A stretch of DNA of 64,000 nt from Rhodamnia argentea (lineage: Eukaryota; Streptophyta; Magnoliopsida; Myrtales; Myrtaceae). The notes beneath the pieces are model-generated. The model had not been told where the DNA came from. It did no database searches and saw only the letters and a list, made by a program, of their open reading frames with translations. The position numbers and the translations under genes are program-made. Shown here piece after piece: positions 57,498 to 64,000 of the stretch; the stretch's first letter is position 1, and every line of letters starts with the position of its first letter. Location of the stretch: contig NC_063158.1 of NCBI RefSeq assembly GCF_020921035.1, positions 5,252,001-5,316,000 of the forward strand, written 5' to 3'.

Positions 57498-59170
57498 AAT
57501 CGATTGATCTTCAACATGACTGAGGTCAAAGGGTTAACTTGTTGGGGGAATCTTGTTACATACCTGAAAAAGAGACTCTGCTTACATCTTTGAAATTATT
57601 GTAGGTTGGAGGGAACCACATCCGAGTTGACAGAGCCTGTCCTCCTCGCAAGAAATTGAAGGGAGGCACTTCTCCAGTTTATGACAACAAGAGGGCAGTT
57701 TTTGTGGGTAATCTCCCATTTGATGTAAAGGTAATGATCTCATGCTTATGCCTGAATGTCGGAAGGTTCACCAATAGTGGTCGCTATACCTGTTTTTCTG
57801 TAGATACATGAATGTGTTTTCCTATTTTCTGCAGGATGAAGAAATCTATCGGTTGTTTTCGAACATCAACAATCTGGGGTCCTGCATTGAAGCTGTTCGG
57901 GTTATCAGAGATCCTCATACGAGTGTGGGGAAGGGTATTGCTTATGTCCTGTTTAAGACGAGGGTAAGTTTCTTGTGTCGTTCCTTTTTGGCTGATATTG
58001 TCTCCCAATATTGTCTATTATCAAATAGCTAGCTATTATCTGAGAAAATGGGGCCCCATTTTTTATCTCTTGTAGTTTTCCTCTCTACATCAAATGCATT
58101 GTGGTTTTCTTTTTCTTTTTGATTCTTTTTTAGCATGTTGTGTGGTTCTTTGCTTGAAATGTTCTGTGGTTAGATTGATGATGCTAATTGTGTCCAATGA
58201 CTATCTTATAGTGGTTTTTTTCCTGAAGAATGTTCCCTCTTTTCAGTGTCAACTTGTTTATTCTACGGTGTCCTGAAGTCTGGATAACATACAAATTGTT
58301 GATAGCATACTGCTACATCATCATTGATTTGGCTGGCTATAAAGCTAGTAGAAATACCGTATTGCATTGTCAATCATTAGTGTGCAGTATGCTAGATTTA
58401 ACAAGGTTAGGGGCCCCTAAGTTAGCGTGCAGTATGCTAGATTTAACAAGGTTAGGTGCCCCTAAGAGGGTGTACTGAGCCGACCCATATCTCCGTGCAA
58501 ATACCAAGCAAATGGTCTTTTGTGCGTTGAATTAGTGGAAACCATCTTATTGAGTTTGGATGCTGGAGAATGGAGACTAGAAACCCGAATAGCATTTTGA
58601 AGATGGAAAAGCCGCTAAATTCCTCCCAAATCTCTGGTCATCTTTGTAGTACTTGCCACTCATCTAAAGTTTGTTTCTGGCTTGTAGGATTCTGCAAATC
58701 TGGTTGCTAAGAAACGAAATATGAAGCTTCGAGATCGAGAATTAAGACTTTCTCATGTCAAGCCGAATTTGAGCCCGTCTAAGAGAATTGACCATTCACC
58801 CGCAGCAGATGCAAATCACCCTGCAAAGAAGCTTGCTGTCGATTCGAGTACTCCAAACGGAGTTAACAGAGCGAATACGAAATTTTCAACCTCTTACCAG
58901 GGATTGCAGGCAAGCAAAGGGACCCCCCTGAAGAAATTTAAGTCCAAAGGAATAGGAACAGTGATTCCCAAGAAGGAGAGCATGAAGAAGGAACCGGTCG
59001 CGGAAGGAAGGTGGAAGAAAAGACCGGCAGTGGCTGCGAGGAAGGCGAGGCAAAACCTAAGGAAGGAAATTGGTTCTTCTGACCAAACTGCTAGGAAACG
59101 GAAGATGGAGAGCAGGACTCCCGAGATCTCGCACCAGAAGAACAAGAAGAAATTCAAGAAGTCGCACTAA
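55993..59170 (+). CDS. RBM34-like: Nucleolar RRM protein, RBM34/Nop12 family
   Basis: Six exons, 55993-56778, 56866-56924, 57350-57419, 57605-57730, 57835-57963 and 58688-59170, give 550 residues. One intron (56925-57349) splits Cys282. Residues 1-220 are highly charged, with many Lys/Glu runs and likely nuclear-localisation patches ('KKKKKKRKVDEE'). RRM1 (about 224-312; 'RTVFVGNLPL') has the long loop 'RSVPILDTKIPRKGAI' that marks Nop12/RBM34 proteins. RRM2 (about 335-412) has 'RAVFVGNLPF' and 'GKGIAYVLFKTR'. The tail is Lys/Arg-rich ('KKFKSKG', 'KKKFKKSH'). In yeast, Nop12 acts in 25S/5.8S rRNA maturation in the nucleolus; a similar plant role is inferred. The remembered Arabidopsis relative is At5g46840. 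The ATG at 55993 ('gcaatggggaag') is chosen because upstream codons show no conserved content. Confidence 0.93.
57440..57494. repeat. Compound (GT)n-(GA)n microsatellite in RBM34-like intron 3
   Basis: A GT run, a short CT break, another GT run and then about 15 GA units, starting about 20 bp inside the intron after the donor at 57420. Confidence 0.93.
58382..58471. repeat. 45-bp tandem duplication in RBM34-like intron 5
   Basis: The unit starting 'gtgcagtatgctagattt' occurs at 58382-58426 and again from 58427. The copies differ at very few positions. Confidence 0.92.
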
Positions 59171-59247
59171 ATTACTCCTCCAAAAAATTTAGTTATACTG
59201 GCTTGTTGAGCCCGGTATTTGGGAACTAATGCTATCGTTACAAAAAC

Positions 59248-59270
59248 AAAAAAAAAAAAAAAAAAAAAAA
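59248..59270. repeat. A tract downstream of the RBM34-like gene
   Basis: A run of about 23 A bases, about 80 bp after the stop codon at 59168-59170. It probably lies in the 3' UTR. No flanking duplication supports a retroposed origin. Confidence 0.9.
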
Positions 59271-59469
59271 CAAAAAGCAAAAAGTGTACCTTTCTCAGCT
59301 GAAAGACAGTTTTGTCAGTTTGTATTCTTTCTTTCATTGGCAAAATTATATACAGTAGGGAAGCACGGTCATTTGGCTGGACGCCTCTTCCAGTTTGTTT
59401 TGCTGAACAAAGATCATTAGCATTTGCTGCATTGTTGACAGGAAAATTAGAGGCGGATTATCGAACGAA

Positions 59470-60607
59470 ATTAAGTTCCTTTTGTTTCACGGAAAATGTC
59501 ACGTTTCTGGAAAATATTCTTCAAAGTCATTTTTTCAGGAAAATGACTATTTTTAAGGTGTTTGGCTGAAACCTAATAAAGATAAGGCAAATATTTTTCA
59601 AGAGAATAACATTAGTTATATTCATGCCTATGAATTTACATGTCCAGTCATATCAATTCTTTACAAAAACGAAGAAAGACGTTAGTATGCTCATTCGCTT
59701 GCTCAATTTAACATCACGTCGCCCATAATTCATGATAGAAACCATCCATTATTCTTCATGAACTGTCTCTCTTGACAGAATTTAATCACTACGTAGCTTA
59801 TGATACACATGCCAATTTCCTTCTCTGCTCCAATTCATTGGTAGGAGTTCTGTGCATCGGGGGGCTTCGATGACGATGGCCGAATGGAGAACAACGGTGG
59901 GAGAACTCTACGATGAACAAACTTGCGTCTACCCGTCTCCCTCTGCTCCTGATGATATCTAGAATGATGTAACGGTGAAAAAGGGAGAGTTCTCCCTCTG
60001 CTGGCATGCTCTGTGCATGCTGGTGTGAGTGTCAATCCATCAAAGATGGTGAACAGCAATTTGCTTTTCTCTTGCCCAATTCGTCCAGCAGCCGCTTTGC
60101 GCTCCTATGACGAATTTACCGAGACAGAGATAGAGGATGACGCTACCGATTTCAAGGCTCATCTTCGCAGCTACAATCTCTGGTGCTGACTTCAATTTAC
60201 TAAGTTGCTTCGGTCAATCGATTCGGTTACGAACAGAAAGATGCACAACAATCACACTCAAAATCATTTTGCTTCATGCTATGAAATTTCTGATTTCAAT
60301 GGAAATTGACGGAGCTCGATTCCACCAGAGAGGGGGGGCGAAAGAGTCAATCGATTGCTGCATTGGAAAGAGGAGGAGACTACGCTTGAAGAAGAGGGCA
60401 AAAAGAAGAAAGGACGTGAGGGTGAGAGGAGAGGATACGAAAATATTGGAAAATGATTTTCATTTTTCAGAAATTAAAATCCTTTTCCCCAGTTTTAGAA
60501 AGGAAATTTTTCATTGACCGAAAAATATTTTTTTTTACCACATATTTTCCGCCCCAAATGCGAAAAATTGGGAAATATGAATCCTTCGGTGAAACAAACG
60601 GAGCCTA
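59470..60607. mobile_element. Family E element, long form with unrecognised core
   Basis: The left end 'aagttccttttgtttcacgg' with 'gaaaatattcttcaaagtc' mirrors the right end 'ggtgaaacaaacggagcc' and 'gaaaaatattttttttt'. About 800 bp of non-palindromic core (59640-60430) lies between. The open frames in the core (59798-60059, 60137-60517) have no recognised domain. Confidence 0.65.
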
Positions 60608-61334
60608 AAGATCATTTGCAGGAGACTGGGAATTACAACAAGAATGGCGTAGTTAGTGAGAGTCGTGCATCTTAATTTAAAGGAGACCCATCTTAACTGA
60701 AGGCCGATAACTCAACCAATTAGGTGTAACTAGTTGCCTGTCTTAGAAGTAATTCTTACCAAACAATTAGCTCAAACGACGTTGCAACACCTGAATTCAA
60801 GTTGACCCATCTTAGGCAATCTCATGACAACGCAATAGCAAATCATACAATCACTATTCATTCAGGCAGCGAATTAGCATTTGGTCATTGAAGGCTACGA
60901 ATCATTCAGGCAGGGAAATCGCGATACAATAAACGAGGGATTGAGATTATCTAACGCACAAGCTACAAATCATCCACGTAACATTAGATATACAACAGCC
61001 AGACAGCCATCACTTACCAGCATCGGTCTAGAACATTATAAGGATCCCTATGGGATCAAGATGTCTTTATTTGATGTGAAGGACTCAAAGTTTGGCTCCA
61101 AGCCGGAAATGCCAAACCAGCTTTTACCCCCCCTTCAACCATTAAAGTCGACATCACTCTTTTCCTGTAGCCGAGTCGCGGTGAGCAACATGCTTTTCCT
61201 GATTGTTTCAAGTGGGTGCAGATTTCAACCTTGTTAAGGAACAGAAACAGCAACAGCTGTACTTGGATTGATGGTTATATGTACAGTGGAGGTGGAACCA
61301 GACAGCTAGCCTTGGGAGGTTAAGCCAGCAATCG
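60608..61334. other. Intergenic, 3' flank of the VTT gene
   Basis: The 3' UTR of the minus-strand gene would lie just below 61335. No other gene or element recognised; the frame at 60881-61237 has no recognised domain. Confidence 0.45.
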
Positions 61335-63359
61335 CTATGATTCGTTCTTGCCCATCAGCGTGGGGGTGATGGAGATGACTCCAATGAAGAAGAGGGTAGC
61401 GATCGATTGGAAATCATAGAGATCCCCAACGGATCGCAGCTCTCCCAGAGTAATCCCAGCCTGAACAAAAACATGGGAAACTATGAGTCTGAGTAGATAT
61501 GCACATGCACCTGTTGAAAGTTGATAAGCGTACCCGGACAGTAACATAAGCAGCAGGTATGATTCCAATGACTGTAGCCAGAAAGAAAGTGTGATAAGGT
61601 ACATCAACTATTGGGGAAGCGAAATTTATGAATGTGTTTGGCAAGGTTGGTGTAACCCTCAAGAAGAGCATATAGTTCAATAGCCGCTCTCTTCTCTTCG
61701 CCACCTGGAATTGAAAAGGGAAAAACATGGTCAGATTTGTAGATGCTTGTAATTGAAGACAAGTGGGCATGGACTTTGCAATTAACCTGAGCTTGGAAAA
61801 AATGCAGCTTTTCAGGCCACAGAGAGAAGATAATGGGCCGTCCAATCAGTTTAGATAGGAAATAGCATGAAGAAGCTCCTGCAGTGGCAGCGAAAACTAC
61901 AAGAGCTACGCCTTTGAAAACACCAAACAGAGCTCCAGCAAGCAGAGACATGAAAACCGTTCCAGGAATCATAAAAGTCTGCATGAATATGTAGATGATG
62001 CAGTAACCAACGAGGACCTGCAGCGTATAGTCACTTGTGTAGCCCTCAAGATTGTCTCTGCAGAAATGAATGCCCAACACATAAGACTTAATATTCAGTT
62101 CCATTAGCATCGAACTATTATTGTGGCAAAGGAAACAATGGAAGGCACAGTCGGATGGAGTTTGGTCATGGAAACATACAGGCAAGGAGCAAATGTGATA
62201 TGTAAAGAAGATGGTTATTACTGAAGAGCATGCTGTTTTTTCCTTCATAGCCAAACAAGTTAAGAATCGGAGGTTCAATATGGCAGATCTTTTTGCCAAA
62301 GCTCATCCTCAGAGAACACACAAGAAAACTCACAATATCGAATCCAACTTACTGAGACTGACATAAACACAGCAACGCACTCCCCACATGAATCTCCTAC
62401 CCCAAGAATTTTGAATCATGTATCTTGGTGGTTGTGAACTGAAAGTGGACATTCTCAAGTCGAATGAACTTTAAAGGGAACAAATCCTACAGATCGAGTA
62501 ACTTCATTCTAAAGCAAAATAGGCAAAACCACAAAAGCTACAGAAAGCAAGCAGATTAATAGACAGACCCATGAAGTAAATACTGGATGCCAAGTTATTA
62601 ACCCCACACATGCAATGGTCAAAACAAAAGAGAAACTAACTAACAGCTAAGCAAAATACCTTAAATTAAGATTACAGGTTCATACCAGACTACCCAATTA
62701 CAAAAGAAGAAGACAATAACTAACGGCAGGGAAACCAAAGGAATGCCATACCTATCATCTCCATTGAACAATTTGGGAACTAAAGTCCGAGGGTGTTAAC
62801 GGAGCAAAGACTCCATATATTTGGTAGCAGAAGCTGGTTATATTGTCTTTTAAGGATGAATTAATATGTGCAAAATGAACATCGACCTAGATATCAATAC
62901 GATTGTCAGGAAACATCAAATAAAACACACCCTATAGAAGAATCTACTTAGTACCGCGACAATCTCATCTCAGATAAAATTACATGTCTTCAATCTTGGT
63001 GCATGTAGCTCAAAGCATAATCTCACCAACCATGCAAAGTCAGATCAAGGACTTTCATCAAATTAAAAAAGATAAGGTACCCTTTAAACGGGGGGAAAGA
63101 AAATTCCCAGATCGTCCTAAAATCCCAGACAAAAAGAGGAACATACGAGACTGGTTCGAGAAACTAATCGAAAACATTACCGGAGAATATGGAGATCCTC
63201 GAGGCTGCGAGGCAACCTGAGGAAGCTGTAATCCGAGTCAGGCATGGTGAGATAAACGCCGGCGAGTCCCAAAACGAAGCCCATGATGACCAGGGTCGCC
63301 ATTGTCAGCTCCCAAAAGCTCAAAGGGAACTTCGAACCCACTGTCACATTCTTGTCCAT
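61335..63359 (-). CDS. VTT-domain (SNARE-associated/DedA/TMEM41-like) membrane protein
   Basis: Four coding exons on the minus strand, 63181-63359, 61787-62057, 61534-61704 and 61335-61460, give 248 residues. Arg60 is split by the first, 1123-bp intron. The first membrane segment is at about residues 15-38. The VTT domain follows, with 'MIPGTVFMSLLAGALFG' (re-entrant loop signature), then 'GASSCYFLSKLIG', and 'FLRVTPTLPNTFINFASPIV' with the key Arg and Pro. It ends with a hydrophobic helix and 'MGKNES'. Relatives TMEM41B and VMP1 are endoplasmic-reticulum lipid scramblases, and plant members are called SNARE-associated Golgi proteins; function here is inferred from the family. Remembered Arabidopsis relatives include At1g71940. 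The ATG at 63357-63359 is the first in frame; 'LRGREGEAA' upstream looks like leader translated by chance. Confidence 0.92.
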
Positions 63360-63711
63360 CGCTGCCTCCCCCTCTCTCCCCCGAAGTTTCGAACTTTCCT
63401 TCCCTTTCCTCCGTTTTCTCTCGGTTTTCCCTCCGTTTTCCGGGAAAGGGGAAGGGAGGGGAGAGAAAATGGGACAGCACAAGATTTGTTCCTCTTCTTT
63501 GCTTTTGGGACACCTCTCTCTCGCTCTCGGGATCTAATTATGAGGAAGGAGGGTAGGAGGAAGGGACGAAGAATATTCGCTGGCAAGTGCCGAAACGCGG
63601 AAGAAAACGAAAGAGTCCGTTAATCACGTGTTTATACTACTGCAATTGTATTTTAGCATTTCATAAGGTTATTATTAAAGTAATGAATAAATACTTCTAA
63701 CATAATCATAT
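63360..63711 (-). promoter_or_regulatory. Leader and promoter region of the VTT gene
   Basis: Read on the minus strand, the sequence just before the ATG is purine-rich. One CACGTG motif lies at 63625-63630. No clear TATA box was found. Confidence 0.4.
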
Positions 63712-64000
63712 GGGATAATTACCAAATCAACGTTTGTCAATTCAGTCCTAAAATTTTCACTTTCATGGATTTAATCCTAAACAACCGTGTGAAATTTCAC
63801 CATTGTCCTTTCGATCTATTACCATCAAAAAATTGTTGACTGGTGCCAAGTTATTGTTGGCTGACCGTCTTAAATGACACGTGGATGTGAACAATTTTAC
63901 GAGAACGTGGGTACCTTCATTAGAATTTTTTTTAAGCATAAATTAGCCGGAACGACTAAATTAGATTTTCGCGCAAAGGCTTAGGGTTGCATTGTCAAGA
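63712..64000. mobile_element. MULE-like MITE, family B-like, running off the window end
   Basis: It starts 'gggataattaccaaatc', followed by 'gtcaattcagtcctaaaat' and 'atggatttaatcctaaac'. The mirrored 'attagccggaacgactaaatt' and 'aaaggcttagggttgcatt' appear near the end. The right terminus is outside the window. Confidence 0.65.

Noticed and set aside
59248-59270. A tract as sign of a processed retrogene
   Set aside because: The adjacent gene has five introns, so it is not retroposed. The tract is simply A-rich 3' sequence.
60137-60517. 126-codon plus-strand frame
   Set aside because: Lies inside the family E element core and its right end; Lys/Arg-rich noise with no domain.

Overview
This window is nuclear DNA of a flowering plant, a core eudicot. 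It shows GT-AG introns, CT-rich 5' leaders, plant-only protein families (PLATZ, ATL RING-H2, plastid RNPs) and many short non-autonomous transposons. A woody rosid, possibly Myrtaceae, is my best guess. It rests on the style of the AT-rich long-terminal-inverted-repeat elements and is an inference. There are no operons, CRISPR arrays or convincing tRNA or rRNA genes.

I support nine protein-coding genes. Positions 1-16.5 kb hold no gene I can support. They are a mosaic of MITE-like elements, a 252-bp tandem duplication (4446-4949), a foldback repeat derived from an LTR element (7878-8280) and a copia-type primer-binding site (8859-8870). A one-exon minus-strand gene with a Cys-rich N-terminus lies at 16531-17250. 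More repeats follow to about 26.6 kb, then a four-exon PLATZ zinc-binding transcription-factor gene (26875-28949). Another repeat-rich gap runs to 36.5 kb.

From 36.5 kb the window is gene-rich. In order it holds: a four-exon plastid-type two-RRM ribonucleoprotein (36583-38839), followed by a tRNA-derived SINE; an intronless ATL51/52-like RING-H2 ubiquitin ligase (41684-42796); a convergent intronless ATL29-like RING-H2 ligase (43746-44606, minus); a Vma12-type V-ATPase assembly factor (46393-48682) whose second coding intron carries a TRIM retroelement and a 254-bp tandem duplication; a TPR protein (51823-52921) behind a five-copy CACGTG cluster; an RBM34/Nop12-like nucleolar RRM protein (55993-59170); and a VTT-domain membrane protein (61335-63359, minus).

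The genes do not form one pathway. The order PLATZ - ATL29-like - TPR resembles, from memory, Arabidopsis At4g17900 - At4g17920 - At4g17940, so part of the window looks like a conserved eudicot gene block. The dominant unexplained structure is repetitive. Several families have long inverted ends; two show 9-bp target duplications, one of them with a perfect copy pair, which points to Mutator-like ancestry. I found no clearly new biological system. The best candidates for a second look are the foldback, the G-box cluster, the TRIM-spanning duplication and the in-phase 252-bp repeat.
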